NCBI GenBank assembly: GCA_001899805.1
Contig: MKWP01000014.1
Location: forward strand, 372,001-436,000
Direction: 5' to 3'
DNA length: 64,000 bases
Source of the DNA: Lysobacterales bacterium 66-474
GTDB taxonomy: Bacteria > Pseudomonadota > Gammaproteobacteria > Xanthomonadales > Rhodanobacteraceae
In this document: positions 9,616 to 18,932 of the stretch, in pieces
Position numbering within the stretch: the first letter of the stretch is position 1
Layout: every line of letters begins with the position of its first letter
Program-made: the position numbers and the translations under genes
The notes under the pieces: generated by a model
Databases searched by the model: none
Told to the model about the DNA's origin: nothing
Seen by the model: only the letters and a program-made list of their open reading frames with translations

Positions 9616-11145
9616 TCAACCCGTGTACTGTTGGACGACACGCTTCAGGCTGCGCACGCCGGCGTCGATCGCGCGCTCGTCGACCGAACCGTAACCGAAG
9701 ATCAAGCCGCTGCGCGCCCCCGGGTGTCCGTAGCATTGCGAGAGCGGCCGTACCGACACGCCAATTTGCGCGGCATGCTGCGACACCGCCATGTCATCCG
9801 TGCCGTCCGGCAGCAGCGCCGACAACTGCATGCCGGCGTCGGCGCCCGTTGCCTGCAAGGTGTGCGGCAAATGTTTCGCGATGGCATCGAGCAGCGCCGT
9901 GCGTCGCGCCGCGTACAACCCGCGCATGCGGCGGATGTGCCGCGCGAAATGTCCTTCGCGGATGAAGTCGTTGAGGGCCTTCTGCGACAGCGTGGGCGAG
10001 CAGGTATCCATCGCATCTCGGCAGGCGCGGAACCCCGGCAGCAGGTCTTTCGGCACCACCAGGTAGCCTAGCCGCAGGGCGGGAAACATCACCTTGCTGA
10101 AAGTGCCCATGTAGATCACCCGCGCGTCCGCATCCAGCCCCTGCAGCGACGCGATCGGCTTGCTGTCGAAGCGGTATTCGCTGTCGTAGTCGTCCTCGAC
10201 GATCCAGCTTCCCGCGCGCGCCGCCCATTGCAGCAACTCGATCCGCCGCGCGGCGCTCAGGGTGGCGCCGAGCGGAAACTGGTGCGAAGGCGTGATGAAG
10301 GCCACCCGCGCCGACGACGCGCGGCGCAATCCCTCCGCCGCGTCCAGGCCATCCCGATCGACCGGGACTTGTATGGCCACGGCGCCGACCGTCGCCAAGG
10401 CCTGCCAGGTGCCGGAGTAACACGGCTCCTCCACCCACGCCTCGTCGCCGGGGTCGAGCAGCGCGTGCGCGCAAATCTGCAGCCCGTGCTGGATGCCGGC
10501 GGTGATCAGCACCTGCGAAGCATCGGCACGCACCGCGCGTGCCACCGCGAGGTAGTCGGCGATGGCTTCGCGCAGCGGCAGGTATCCCATGGGATCGCCG
10601 TAGGCCAACGCCTCGGCATCGGCGTGGCGTGCATGGCGGTGGATCAGGCGCGACCAGGTGCGCAAGGGAAACCGGTCCAGCGCCGGCACGCCGACGCGGA
10701 AGGCGCCCTGGGTCTCCAGCCACATCTGCGGTGGGGCCGCCATCGCGGTCGCGCGGGCGGCCATGCGGCGCGCAGCCGGCCGGGCAGGCGTGGTTGACGC
10801 GCCCCGGCGGGTCTTGCGGCGCAACGCGTCGGCCGCGGCCTGCGGAATGGTGGCGGCGACGCAGGTGCCGGCGCCGGTGAAGGTTTCGAGGTAACCCTCG
10901 GCGTGCAGTTGTTCGTAGGCGCTGAAGATCGGCAAGCGCGAAACCTTGAGCTCCGACGCCAGTGCGCGCGTGGACGGCACCCGCTGTCCGGGTCGGAGCT
11001 GGCCCTCGGCGATCGCACGGCGGAACCAATCCGACACCTGCACGTAGATCGGCGCGCCGCCGGTTTCCAGGGCGATCGGCGGCAGCAGGCTGGCGGCTAC
11101 GCGTTGCATGTTTTTCGCATCGTGGCGGGCGGGCAAAGTGGCCAT
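9616..11145 (-). CDS. MocR-type PLP-dependent GntR regulator
   Basis: A 509-residue fusion of an N-terminal winged-helix GntR domain (about residues 30-100; GQLRPGQRVPSTRALASELK, SRLPIFSAYEQLHAEGYLET) to a fold-type I aminotransferase domain. The PLP-binding lysine is Lys351 in MGTFSKVMFPALRLGY, and the cofactor-contacting EPCYSGTWQAL is also present. MocR proteins usually use the aminotransferase part as a sensor, as in PdxR or GabR. The divergent gene at 11231 encodes an outer-membrane protein and is the likely co-regulated target. A CATAGC/GCTATG palindrome lies just upstream. Confidence 0.9.
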   Translation of the reverse strand: MATLPARHDAKNMQRVAASLLPPIALETGGAPIYVQVSDWFRRAIAEGQLRPGQRVPSTRALASELKVSRLPIFSAYEQLHAEGYLETFTGAGTCVAATIPQAAADALRRKTRRGASTTPARPAARRMAARATAMAAPPQMWLETQGAFRVGVPALDRFPLRTWSRLIHRHARHADAEALAYGDPMGYLPLREAIADYLAVARAVRADASQVLITAGIQHGLQICAHALLDPGDEAWVEEPCYSGTWQALATVGAVAIQVPVDRDGLDAAEGLRRASSARVAFITPSHQFPLGATLSAARRIELLQWAARAGSWIVEDDYDSEYRFDSKPIASLQGLDADARVIYMGTFSKVMFPALRLGYLVVPKDLLPGFRACRDAMDTCSPTLSQKALNDFIREGHFARHIRRMRGLYAARRTALLDAIAKHLPHTLQATGADAGMQLSALLPDGTDDMAVSQHAAQIGVSVRPLSQCYGHPGARSGLIFGYGSVDERAIDAGVRSLKRVVQQYTG

Positions 11146-11152
11146 GCGAAAT

Positions 11153-11170
11153 CATAGCGAAGTGGCTATG
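11153..11170. promoter_or_regulatory. putative MocR operator
   Basis: CATAGC-GAAGTG-GCTATG, with 6-base arms and a 6-base spacer, begins 8 bases before the MocR start and is followed by a partial direct repeat GCTATGGCTACA. The location in the divergent promoter region suggests an autoregulatory site. The exact binding unit is unknown. Confidence 0.45.
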
Positions 11171-11230
11171 GCTACAAACCGCTGTCGCGGCTAACGTGCG
11201 CGCCTCCGAACGCAACGGACGGAGATGGAA

Positions 11231-12226
11231 ATGGCGTGGGCTTTGACGTTGGACACGGCGCAGCGGCGGCCGATCGTCCGCATGTTCCGGTGTTTTGCAC
11301 TTCTGGTGGCGTGGCTCGGTGTCGCTGTCGCGGCGCACGCACAATCGGCGGATGGCAGCTATCGCCAGTCGCGCGACGATGCCTGGTGGACCGGCCCGAT
11401 GCTGGCCAATTCCGCCGATACCCTGCCGCGCGGGCACGTCCTGATCGAACCCTATCTTTACGACGTCGCGTCGAAGGGCGCCGACCGTTTCGGTTCACGC
11501 GCCTACGTGTTGTATGGACTCACGGACCGGCTCACGGTCGGCCTGATTCCCATCATCGGCTACAACCGCATCAGCGGCGCCCCGGACAGTTCGCGGGTGG
11601 GCTTTGCCGACCAGATCCTGCAGGCGCAATTCCGGCTCACCCGGTTCCAGGAAGGCAGCCGGCTGCCCACGATCTCGCTGCTGTTGCAGGAGAGCGTGCC
11701 CACCGGCCGTTACGATCGCCTGCAGCGGGCCAGCGACGGCATGGGGCAGGGCGCCTGGGCGACCACGCTGGGTGTCAACGCGCAGAGTTATTTCTGGATG
11801 CCCAACGGCCGCATCCTGCGCGTGCGGCTGAACCTCGCCCGCACGTTCGCGAGCCACGCCGACGTCGACGGCGCCAGCGTGTTCGGCACCGGTTCCGATT
11901 TTCAAGGCAGGGCTTCACTCGGCGCGGGGTATTCCATCGACACCGCGTTCGAATACAGCCTGACGCGCCGCTGGGTGCTGGCGCTGGACCTGTTCCACAG
12001 CCACAACGATGCGACCCATCTGGTTGGTCATGACGACACCCCTGGTTTGCCTCGCATGCCGGTGCGCACGCGCATTGGTGCCTCGGATGCCTTCGGTTAT
12101 GCCCCCGCGGTGGAATACAACTTCTCGCCCACCCTCGGCGTGCTGCTCGGCGTGCGCGTGATCACGGGTGGCCACAACACGCAGCGTTCGGTGACGCCAG
12201 CCATCGCGGTCAACTACGTGCATTGA
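11231..12226 (+). CDS. putative outer-membrane beta-barrel protein (phenol_MetA_deg-like)
   Basis: About 331 residues. A signal peptide (FRCFALLVAWLGVAVAAHA, cleaved near AHA|QS) is followed by alternating aromatic and polar strands with a transmembrane-barrel look, starting HVLIEPYLYDV and YGLTDRLTVGLIPIIGYN and ending EYNFSPTLGVLLGVRVITG. This resembles the family named after the meta-pathway of phenol degradation, whose function is poorly known. ATG 11231 has a GGAG six bases upstream; ATG 11225 (adjacent GGAG) and 11282 (shorter signal peptide, no RBS) are alternatives. It is divergent from the MocR regulator. Confidence 0.75.
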   Translation: MAWALTLDTAQRRPIVRMFRCFALLVAWLGVAVAAHAQSADGSYRQSRDDAWWTGPMLANSADTLPRGHVLIEPYLYDVASKGADRFGSRAYVLYGLTDRLTVGLIPIIGYNRISGAPDSSRVGFADQILQAQFRLTRFQEGSRLPTISLLLQESVPTGRYDRLQRASDGMGQGAWATTLGVNAQSYFWMPNGRILRVRLNLARTFASHADVDGASVFGTGSDFQGRASLGAGYSIDTAFEYSLTRRWVLALDLFHSHNDATHLVGHDDTPGLPRMPVRTRIGASDAFGYAPAVEYNFSPTLGVLLGVRVITGGHNTQRSVTPAIAVNYVH

Positions 12227-12319
12227 GCGGCGCGGGCCGGGATTGCAAGAAACCGCCGCTCAGGCGAAGGCCGGGGCCTGGAGCAACTTCGGTTTTGATG
12301 GTTACGAAAAGCACCCCCA

Positions 12320-12425
12320 TCCGCCTTCGGCACCTTCCCCCGCGCTATGCGCAGGGGAAGGAAATGCTTTGCTTCCCCCGCTTGCGGGGGAAGCTGCCCG
12401 AAGGGCTGAAGGGGACCTTCTCGTC
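12320..12425. repeat. CTTCCCCCGC palindromic repeats between genes
   Basis: Two related hairpins stand in tandem. The second, GCTTCCCCCGC-TT-GCGGGGGAAGC (12371-12394), is perfect. The 22 bases 12372-12393 recur identically inside icmF at 16534-16555, and the next ~20 bases (TGCCCG.AGGGC) are also similar. With the REP at 12459-12503 and the terminator at 12517-12545 these occupy the 343-base gap 12227-12569, which holds no supported gene. Confidence 0.8.
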
Positions 12426-12458
12426 AGCCCTTGAGTCGAAAGTGCTCTAGCTCCAGCA

Positions 12459-12503
12459 GGTTGGGCCTCCCCCGGATCGGGTCCGGGCTCAGCGCCAACC
12501 TAC
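12459..12503. repeat. single REP-like element
   Basis: AGGTTGGGCCTCCCCC starts the element and GCGCCAACCT ends it, enclosing GGATCGGGTCCGGGCTC. Both halves are variants of the REP pairs that flank the RAYT at 3.7 kb, so this looks like a dispersed copy. Confidence 0.7.
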
Positions 12504-12516
12504 AAAGCATTCCGGC

Positions 12517-12545
12517 AAAAAAAGCCCGGCGATGCGCGCCGGGCT
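12517..12545 (-). terminator. rho-independent terminator of the YXWGXW gene
   Basis: AGCCCGGCG (12523-12531) pairs perfectly with CGCCGGGCT (12537-12545) around a 5-base loop. On the minus strand the stem is followed by a run of seven T. It lies 25 bases past the stop of the minus-strand gene at 12570. Confidence 0.85.
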
Positions 12546-12569
12546 CGGATGTGAAACGCGGGAAGGCGA

Positions 12570-12989
12570 TCAATCCTGGTCGTCGTTGTCGCCGTGGTGG
12601 TCGTGGTCACCGTGGTGTTTGTACCAGCCGCGGTGCCGGCCGTTGTCATGGCGACCGCGCCAATGCTCGTCCCTGCCCCAGTAGGCGCGGCGCATCCGCC
12701 AATGATCGCCGTCACGCTCCCAGCGCGGCTGGTAATAGACATAGCCGGGGCGGTCGCGGTACCAGTTGCCGCCGACCCATACATAGCCCGAACCGCCCCA
12801 GTTCCAGTAGCCCGGCGCCCAGACGTAACCTGGACGCGGCGCCGGCACCATTTCATAACGCATCGGTGGCGGCGGCGTGCCGACGCTGATGCCGATACTG
12901 ACCTGCGCGGATGCCGGTGGCGTGATCGCCAACGTGGCGCCGCCTGCGATGGCCAGCGCGGCGAGCAATGCAAGATTGCGTGGTTGCAC
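12570..12989 (-). CDS. YXWGXW repeat-containing secreted protein
   Basis: A 139-residue exported protein. The signal peptide covers about residues 1-28 (NLALLAALAIAGGATLAITPP, then ASAQ), followed by a PPPP linker and the Tyr/Trp repeats of the YXWGXW family: GYVWAPGYWNWGG, GYVWVGGNWY, GYVYYQPRWERDGDHW. The tail is a His/Asp-rich stretch (WYKHHGDHDHHGDNDDQD) that could bind metal. Family members are small envelope proteins of unknown function, common in Beta- and Gammaproteobacteria. It has its own terminator at 12517-12545. Confidence 0.85.
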   Translation of the reverse strand: MQPRNLALLAALAIAGGATLAITPPASAQVSIGISVGTPPPPMRYEMVPAPRPGYVWAPGYWNWGGSGYVWVGGNWYRDRPGYVYYQPRWERDGDHWRMRRAYWGRDEHWRGRHDNGRHRGWYKHHGDHDHHGDNDDQD

Positions 12990-13168
12990 GAGACACCTCC
13001 TTCATGTTCGGCCAATCTTGGCCTCGGCCCGAGAATAGCCAGGGAATTCTTTGCCTACGCTTTTTTATCACCCGTTCATTCAGATTGCATCGGGTTCGGG
13101 TGTGTTCACGCTACACCACACTCGATGACTGCAACGCGACGTCGGTCGCACTGCACGCCGGCGCCGTT

Positions 13169-14707
13169 TCAAAGTTGCGTCTCGATCGGCAGCCACCGCA
13201 GCACTTTCGCGATGACGCGGCGTGCGAGTGTCGCATCCGGTTCGCGTTCGAGGATCGCGGGTGGCTGCCGGACAGCGTCTTCCCAACGCAACTTGCCGTT
13301 CGCATCCAGGCGTACTGTGTAACTCAACGCAGGGTCCGCCAGCCGCCGGAATTCGTCCTCAAGGGATTTGCCAAGTTCGGCGTCGTCGAACAACACACCC
13401 ATTTCGGTATTGAGCGTGGCCGAACGCATGTCCAGGTTGAACGAACCGATGAAGCCGTCGTGCCCGTCGATCACGAAGGCCTTGGTGTGCAGGCTGGCGC
13501 CGGAGCTGCCGAACAACCCTGCGCTGCCGGGGTGTCCCTGCGCGCGGAGTTCATACAGTTTCACGCCACCTTCGAGCAGCGGCTTGCGGTAGCGCGCGTA
13601 ACCGGCGTGCACGGCGGGCACGTCGTTGGCGGCCAGCGAGTTGGTCACCACGCGCACGTCCACACCCTTGCGTGCCAGATCCAGCAGTTGGCGGGTGCCG
13701 TGCTTGCCGGGCACGAAGTAGGGCGAGATCAGCCACGCGCGCGTCGTGGCCGTTCCGATCGCATCGACCAGGCGCCGCACCAGCCATTCCCCGCGATCGT
13801 CGCGGCGCCACTTCGCCGGCGGATCCGCGACCACTTCGATCTTGTCGACCCACGCCAGGTGTCGTTGGCCCTTCAGGAAGGCTTCGACCCCGCGCGCGGA
13901 TTCCACCTGCGCCAAGTATTCGCGCGCTCGATCGCTGGTGGACTCGCCGCGGACGTCGTCCCGCAGTTGCCGCATGCGTTCGGGGTCCTGATTCCCCAGC
14001 GCCTTCAGCGGAACCACCGTGTCGCTGTTCCAGTAGCGATCGAAGATGCCTTCGGCGTCGGCCACCACCGGACCCATCAGCAACACATCGAGGTCGCGGA
14101 AATTGGTGCCGCTGGCGGCATTGAAATATTCCTCGCCGATGTTGCGGCCACCGACGATCGCGATGCGGCCATCCGCGATCCACGACTTGTTGTGCATGCG
14201 GTGGTTGATGCGCAGCGCGCGCACCACGGTTTCCAGCAGCCGCCACAGGCCGGAGCGGTTGCGGAACGGGTTGTACACCCGGATCTCGATGTTGGGATGG
14301 GCGTCCAGCGCAAGCATCTGCTGGTCGAGCCCGTAGGCATTCATGTCGTCCAGCAGCATGCGCACGCGCACGCCACGATCCGCCGCGCGCGCGACCTCGC
14401 GCGCCAGCAGGCGTCCGCACAGGTCGTCGTGCCACATGTAGTACTGCAGGTCCAGGCTGCGGCCGGCATCGCGGGTGCATAGTGCGCGCGACGCAAACGC
14501 AGTCGGTCCGTCGTTGAGCATCACTGCGCCGCTCAAGTCCGGGTGCGCGGCCAGCAACGGCGCGACCGCGCGGTCGAGTGGGGTTGCATCCGGCTGGATG
14601 GGCAGCGTACGGGACGGCTCGCCCGACGCCTTGGGCGCGAGGCGATCGGCGAGGATGGCGCCGGCCACCACCAGGACCAGCAGGATGAGGATGATCGCGA
14701 CCAGCAT
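13169..14707 (-). CDS. phospholipase D-family protein, cardiolipin synthase-like
   Basis: A 512-residue protein with one N-terminal membrane helix ([19 protein letters not shown]) and two HKD catalytic motifs: HNKSWIAD starting at His172 and HTKAFVID starting at His407. Each is followed by the typical GGRNIGEEY or GSFNLDMRS. The two motifs together form one PLD active site that transfers phosphatidyl groups, as in ClsB/ClsC-type cardiolipin synthases, probably at the inner membrane. The start at 14707 is chosen because the helix begins there; the longer frame to 14860 would overlap the icmF promoter and start. Confidence 0.9.
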   Translation of the reverse strand: MLVAIILILLVLVVAGAILADRLAPKASGEPSRTLPIQPDATPLDRAVAPLLAAHPDLSGAVMLNDGPTAFASRALCTRDAGRSLDLQYYMWHDDLCGRLLAREVARAADRGVRVRMLLDDMNAYGLDQQMLALDAHPNIEIRVYNPFRNRSGLWRLLETVVRALRINHRMHNKSWIADGRIAIVGGRNIGEEYFNAASGTNFRDLDVLLMGPVVADAEGIFDRYWNSDTVVPLKALGNQDPERMRQLRDDVRGESTSDRAREYLAQVESARGVEAFLKGQRHLAWVDKIEVVADPPAKWRRDDRGEWLVRRLVDAIGTATTRAWLISPYFVPGKHGTRQLLDLARKGVDVRVVTNSLAANDVPAVHAGYARYRKPLLEGGVKLYELRAQGHPGSAGLFGSSGASLHTKAFVIDGHDGFIGSFNLDMRSATLNTEMGVLFDDAELGKSLEDEFRRLADPALSYTVRLDANGKLRWEDAVRQPPAILEREPDATLARRVIAKVLRWLPIETQL

Positions 14708-14841
14708 GGCGGGTCCCGTTGCGTGCCTGCCGCGAACATGCCACAAGTCGTGCCGCAGGTGAAGGTGGTCTGCCGGAATGCGGGGCCGCAGGCCGTCGCG
14801 CGGTACAATCGGGTGGTTCCAAAGCTGCAACTGCGAGCCGA

Positions 14842-17800
14842 ATGATGAGTGCCCCCGCATCCCGAGTTCCCGCCCACGAACCGCAGGCCGACACCACGCC
14901 GCTGCGCTTCGTCACCGCGGCCAGCCTGTTCGACGGGCACGACGCGGCCATCAACATCATGCGGCGGATCATCCAGTCGCAGGGCGCGGAGGTGATCCAC
15001 CTCGGCCACAACCGTTCGGTGGAAGACGTGGTGCGCGCGGCGCTGCAGGAAGACGCCGACGGCATCGCGCTGTCGAGTTACCAGGGCGGCCACGTCGAAT
15101 ACTTCAAGTACATGGTGGACATGCTGCGCGAGCGCGGCGCCGGCCATATCCGCGTGTTCGGCGGCGGCGGCGGCACCATCACGCCCGAGGAAATCAAACA
15201 GCTCGAAGACTACGGCGTCGAGCGCATCTACCACCCCAACGACGGCATGCACATGGGGCTGGTGCACATGATCGAGGACGTGGTGGCGCGGGCGAAGCAC
15301 GCACGGGACCAGGGACAGGGGACCGGGGACCGGCAGAAGCAGGGACCGGGAACCGGGGACCGGGGACCAGTGGTTGGTGCGTTCGCAAATATTGATGACG
15401 AAATAAGTGTCGGTCGGGTTCTCAGTGAAATTGAAGACGGCGGATTTTCCGAGGCCGAACTGAAGTTGTTGCGCAAGCAGTGGGCCAGTGCACATCCGGT
15501 CCCCGGTCCCCGGTCCCCGGTCCCCGTCATTGGCATCACCGGCACCGGCGGCGCGGGCAAGTCGTCTGTCGTCGATGAACTGCTGTTGCGCTTCCTGCAC
15601 GCGTTCCCCGAAATGCGGATCGCGGTGCTGGCGGTCGATCCGACCCGCCGCAAGGGCGGCGGCGCATTGCTGGGCGACCGCATCCGCATGAACGCGCTGC
15701 GCTCGCACCGCGTGTTCATGCGTTCGATGGCGACGCGTCGCGCGCACGTCGCGACCAACGCGGTCCTGCACGACTGCATCGCATTCCTGAAATCGCTGCC
15801 GTTCGACCTCGTGATCGTTGAAACCGCCGGCATCGGGCAGGCCGACACCGAAATCGTGGACCTCGTCGATTTCCCGGTGTACGTGATGACCAGCGACTAC
15901 GGCGCGGCGTCGCAGCTCGAAAAGATCGACATGCTGGATTTCGCCCAACTCGTCGTGCTCAACAAGTACGACCGCCGCGGCGCCGAAGACGCGCTGCGCG
16001 ACGTGCGCAAGCAGTGGAAGCGCAACCACACCGCGTTCCAGATGCCGGACGAAGACGTGCCGGTGTATCCGACCATCGCCAGCCAGTTCAACGACCCCGG
16101 CGTCACCTGGATGTTCGCGAACCTGTGCCGGTTGCTGCGCGAGAAGGTTTTGCATTCATCTCCCTCTGCGGCGTCGCTTCCCGCTCCGGGCGAAGCGGCT
16201 TTGCATCCCTCTCCCCCCGGGAGAGGGACCGAGGGTGAGGGTACGGTCTCGCACTGCGACTTCAACCCGCACCTCGACACCACGCTGAAGGAACCGCGCG
16301 CCACCGTACTGATCCCCGGCAAGCGCGTGCGCTACCTCGCCGAAATCGCCGAACAAGGCAGGGGCATCAACGTCGATGCCAAGCGCATGGCCGAGGCCGC
16401 GTCGAAGGCGCAGCACTATTACGAGTCGTTGAAGGAACTCGACGATCCGGCGTTGCCGAAGCCGCTCGATCTTTACGACAACCAGTATCTTTCCCTTCCC
16501 CCGCTTGCGGGTACGCATCCAACTGAGCGTTCCCTTCCCCCGCTTGCGGGGGAAGGTGCCCGCAGGGCGGATGGGGGGAACACCGCGACGTCTTCGCAAG
16601 CTTCCCCCCACCCCAACCCTCCCCCGCATGCGGGGGAGGGAGACGCGCGCTCTGCGCGCGTGGGAGGGGGCAATGATGTTTCCTCGCAAGCGGGGGAGAG
16701 GGCAAATTCAAAAACCGTTCGCGCTGAGCGTAGCTCCCCGCAGGCGAGCGAAGTCGAAGCGCAGGAGCAGATGGATTCCCGCGTGCGCGGGAATGACGAC
16801 GAAGTAGATGGCAGCGTTCTGCTCCTGCGTCAACGCTACAACGAAGCGGTGAAGGAACTCTCGGCGGACGCCATCCACGCCCTGCGCGACTGGCCCGCAC
16901 GCCGCGAATCGGTCCAAGCCGAATTCAACGAATACACGGTGCGCGGCAAGGCCATCAAGGTGGACAACTACCGCGAAACCCTGTCGCACCAAAAGGTGCC
17001 GAAGATCGCGCCGCCCACGACCAACGATTGGGGCGAGCAGCTCAAGTACCTGATGCTGGAAAACCTGCCGGGGGCGTACCCGTACACCGGCGGCGTGTAC
17101 CCGTACCGGCGCAGCGGCGAAGACCCGACCCGCATGTTCGCGGGCGAGGGCACGCCCGAGCGCACCAACCGCCGCTTCCATTACCTCAGCCTCGGCCAGC
17201 CCGCCGCGCGGCTTTCCACCGCGTTTGATTCGGTCACCCTGTACGGCGAAGACCCGGCGCCGCGCCCGGACATCTACGGCAAGATAGGCAACTCCGGCGT
17301 GTCCATCGCGACGCTGGTGGACATGAAGAAGCTGTATTCCGGCTTCGACCTGTGCAACCCCAAGACCAGCGTGTCGATGACCATCAACGGCCCCGCGCCG
17401 ATGATCCTCGCGATGTTCATGAACACCGCGATCGACCAGCAGGTCGAGAAATACCTGAAGGAAGACGCGGCGCGCTGGGCCACGGCGGAAAAGAAGATTG
17501 CCGAACTCCTCAAAGGCAAGCCGCAGCCGAAGTACCACGGCGATCTGCCGCAAGGCAACGACGGCCTCGGCCTCGCGCTGCTCGGCGTCACCGGCGACCA
17601 GCTTGTCGACTCCGAAACCTACGCGCGCATCAAGGAACACACGCTCTCCACCGTGCGCGGCACCGTGCAGGCCGACATCCTGAAGGAAGACCAGGCGCAG
17701 AACACCTGCATCTTCTCCACCGAATTCGCGCTGCGCATGATGGGCGACATCCAGCAGTATTTCGTCGACCACAAGGTGCGCAACTTCTATTCGGTGTCGA

Positions 17801-18891
17801 TCTCGGGCTACCACATCGCCGAGGCCGGGGCGAACCCGATCTCGCAGCTCGCCTTCACGCTGTCGAACGGCTTCACCATCGTCGAGTACTACCTCGCGCG
17901 CGGCATGCAGATCGACGACTTCGCGCCCAACCTGTCGTTCTTCTTCTCCAACGGCATGGACCCGGAATACAGCGTGATCGGCCGCGTCGCGCGGCGCATC
18001 TGGGCGCGCGCGATGCGCGAGCGCTACGGCGCGTCACCGCGCAGCCAGATGCTGAAGTACCACATCCAGACCTCCGGGCGATCCCTCCATGCCCAGGAAA
18101 TCCAGTTCAACGACATCCGCACCACGCTGCAGGCGCTGTACGCGCTGTTCGACAACTGCAATTCACTACATACGAACGCCTACGACGAAGCCATCACCAC
18201 GCCCACCGAGGAATCCGTGCGCCGCGCGGTCGCCATCCAGCTCATCATCAACCACGAGCTGGGGCTCAACTTCAACGAAAACCCGTGGCAGGGCAGCTAC
18301 GTCATCGAGGCGCTCACCGACCTCGTGGAAGAGGCCGTGTACAAGGAGTTCGAAGCCATCAGCGACCGCGGCGGCGTGCTGGGCGCGATGGACACCATGT
18401 ACCAGCGCGGCAAGATCCAGGAAGAATCGCTGTACTACGAACACAAGAAACACGACGGCTCGCTGCCGCTGATCGGCGTCAACACCTTCCTGCCCAAGGA
18501 ACACGCCGGCGAAACTGCCACCACCATCGAGCTGATCCGCTCGACCGAAGAAGAAAAACACCAGCAGATCGACAACGTGCAGGCCTTCCAGCAAGCCCGC
18601 AACGCGCTGGCGCCGTCAGGCGAAACCGACCGCACGCACGAAGTCGATTCCGCCGATGACGCGAGCGACGGCCAACAAAACACCGTTCGCCCTGAGCGTA
18701 GCTCGCCGAAGGCGAGCGAAGTCGAAGGGCATAATGCGGCGCAAGGACACGGCCTGCGCTATCTTCAGGACACCGCGCGTGAACGCCGCAACGTGTTCGA
18801 GGCGCTGATGGAAGCTGTGAAGACCCACTCGCTGGGGCAGATCAGTCATGCCTTGTACGATGTGGGTGGGGAGTACCGGCGGAATATGTAG
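14842..18891 (+). CDS. icmF: fused isobutyryl-CoA mutase (IcmF) with repeat-derived inserts
   Basis: A 1349-residue B12 enzyme that interconverts isobutyryl-CoA and n-butyryl-CoA or related acyl-CoAs. Domain order: B12-binding domain (residues ~20-150, FDGHDAAIN with His33, then [11 protein letters not shown]); MeaI-type G-protein chaperone (P-loop [12 protein letters not shown] from residue 231); linker; and mutase TIM barrel (~695-1275, with [12 protein letters not shown] and [11 protein letters not shown]). Characterised IcmF proteins have about 1,090 residues. The excess lies in low-complexity segments at residues ~154-176, 219-230, 439-470, 551-655 and 1275-1300, all encoded by repeats that are otherwise intergenic. 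The frame stays open through all of them. The start is ATG 14842 or the next codon, 14845. Divergent from the PLD gene. Confidence 0.93.
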   Translation: MMSAPASRVPAHEPQADTTPLRFVTAASLFDGHDAAINIMRRIIQSQGAEVIHLGHNRSVEDVVRAALQEDADGIALSSYQGGHVEYFKYMVDMLRERGAGHIRVFGGGGGTITPEEIKQLEDYGVERIYHPNDGMHMGLVHMIEDVVARAKHARDQGQGTGDRQKQGPGTGDRGPVVGAFANIDDEISVGRVLSEIEDGGFSEAELKLLRKQWASAHPVPGPRSPVPVIGITGTGGAGKSSVVDELLLRFLHAFPEMRIAVLAVDPTRRKGGGALLGDRIRMNALRSHRVFMRSMATRRAHVATNAVLHDCIAFLKSLPFDLVIVETAGIGQADTEIVDLVDFPVYVMTSDYGAASQLEKIDMLDFAQLVVLNKYDRRGAEDALRDVRKQWKRNHTAFQMPDEDVPVYPTIASQFNDPGVTWMFANLCRLLREKVLHSSPSAASLPAPGEAALHPSPPGRGTEGEGTVSHCDFNPHLDTTLKEPRATVLIPGKRVRYLAEIAEQGRGINVDAKRMAEAASKAQHYYESLKELDDPALPKPLDLYDNQYLSLPPLAGTHPTERSLPPLAGEGARRADGGNTATSSQASPHPNPPPHAGEGDARSARVGGGNDVSSQAGERANSKTVRAERSSPQASEVEAQEQMDSRVRGNDDEVDGSVLLLRQRYNEAVKELSADAIHALRDWPARRESVQAEFNEYTVRGKAIKVDNYRETLSHQKVPKIAPPTTNDWGEQLKYLMLENLPGAYPYTGGVYPYRRSGEDPTRMFAGEGTPERTNRRFHYLSLGQPAARLSTAFDSVTLYGEDPAPRPDIYGKIGNSGVSIATLVDMKKLYSGFDLCNPKTSVSMTINGPAPMILAMFMNTAIDQQVEKYLKEDAARWATAEKKIAELLKGKPQPKYHGDLPQGNDGLGLALLGVTGDQLVDSETYARIKEHTLSTVRGTVQADILKEDQAQNTCIFSTEFALRMMGDIQQYFVDHKVRNFYSVSISGYHIAEAGANPISQLAFTLSNGFTIVEYYLARGMQIDDFAPNLSFFFSNGMDPEYSVIGRVARRIWARAMRERYGASPRSQMLKYHIQTSGRSLHAQEIQFNDIRTTLQALYALFDNCNSLHTNAYDEAITTPTEESVRRAVAIQLIINHELGLNFNENPWQGSYVIEALTDLVEEAVYKEFEAISDRGGVLGAMDTMYQRGKIQEESLYYEHKKHDGSLPLIGVNTFLPKEHAGETATTIELIRSTEEEKHQQIDNVQAFQQARNALAPSGETDRTHEVDSADDASDGQQNTVRPERSSPKASEVEGHNAAQGHGLRYLQDTARERRNVFEALMEAVKTHSLGQISHALYDVGGEYRRNM
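15304..15525. repeat. GGGACCG repeats in inverted blocks inside icmF
   Basis: GGGACCGGG-type units repeat several times at about 15304-15368, and their reverse complement (GGTCCCC units) repeats at about 15499-15525. The two blocks flank about 43 normal codons and could pair into a long stem in the mRNA. They encode [17 protein letters not shown] and VPGPRSPVP, low-complexity linkers between the B12 and G domains. Confidence 0.8.
16156..16245. repeat. repeat-derived insert in icmF, G-domain/linker junction
   Basis: Sequence of the kind CATCCCTCTCCCCCCGGGAGAG, typical of an intergenic hairpin, encodes [20 protein letters not shown] and [10 protein letters not shown] between the G domain ([10 protein letters not shown]) and the linker ([14 protein letters not shown]). 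It is read in frame. Confidence 0.75.
16491..16803. repeat. ~310-base block of nested repeats inserted in icmF
   Basis: The block contains a 21-base direct repeat (16491-16511 and 16530-16550), a perfect hairpin identical to the intergenic copy at 12372-12393 (16534-16555), a CCCCGCATGCGGGG hairpin near 16621-16638, a CGTTCGCGCTGAGCGTAGC element near 16715 that recurs near 18683, and a CCCGCGTGCGCGGGAATGAC unit near 16778. It encodes about 104 low-complexity residues between LYDNQYL and LLRQRYNEA. Confidence 0.85.
18664..18735. repeat. repeat-derived insert near the 3' end of icmF
   Basis: CCGTTCGCCCTGAGCGTAGC and GCGAAGTCGAAGGGC frame a hairpin-like unit related to the copy at ~16715-16765. 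It encodes [18 protein letters not shown]; the earlier copy reads [18 protein letters not shown], so both copies are in the same reading frame. Confidence 0.8.
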
Positions 18892-18932
18892 TTTGTTGTG
18901 CGCGCAATGCGAATGGGAGCAGGGAGAACAAG

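Noticed and set aside
12243-12434. Short plus-strand ORF after the outer-membrane protein
   Set aside because: It translates intergenic hairpin repeats and has no RBS or conserved-looking protein sequence.
16491-16803. Possible CRISPR-like or tandem array inside icmF
   Set aside because: There are only two copies of the 21-base unit with no regular spacers; the block is a mixture of different hairpins read in frame.
14842-18891. icmF as a pseudogene broken by repeats
   Set aside because: The frame is open through every insert and all catalytic domains are intact, so a functional long protein is the simpler reading.
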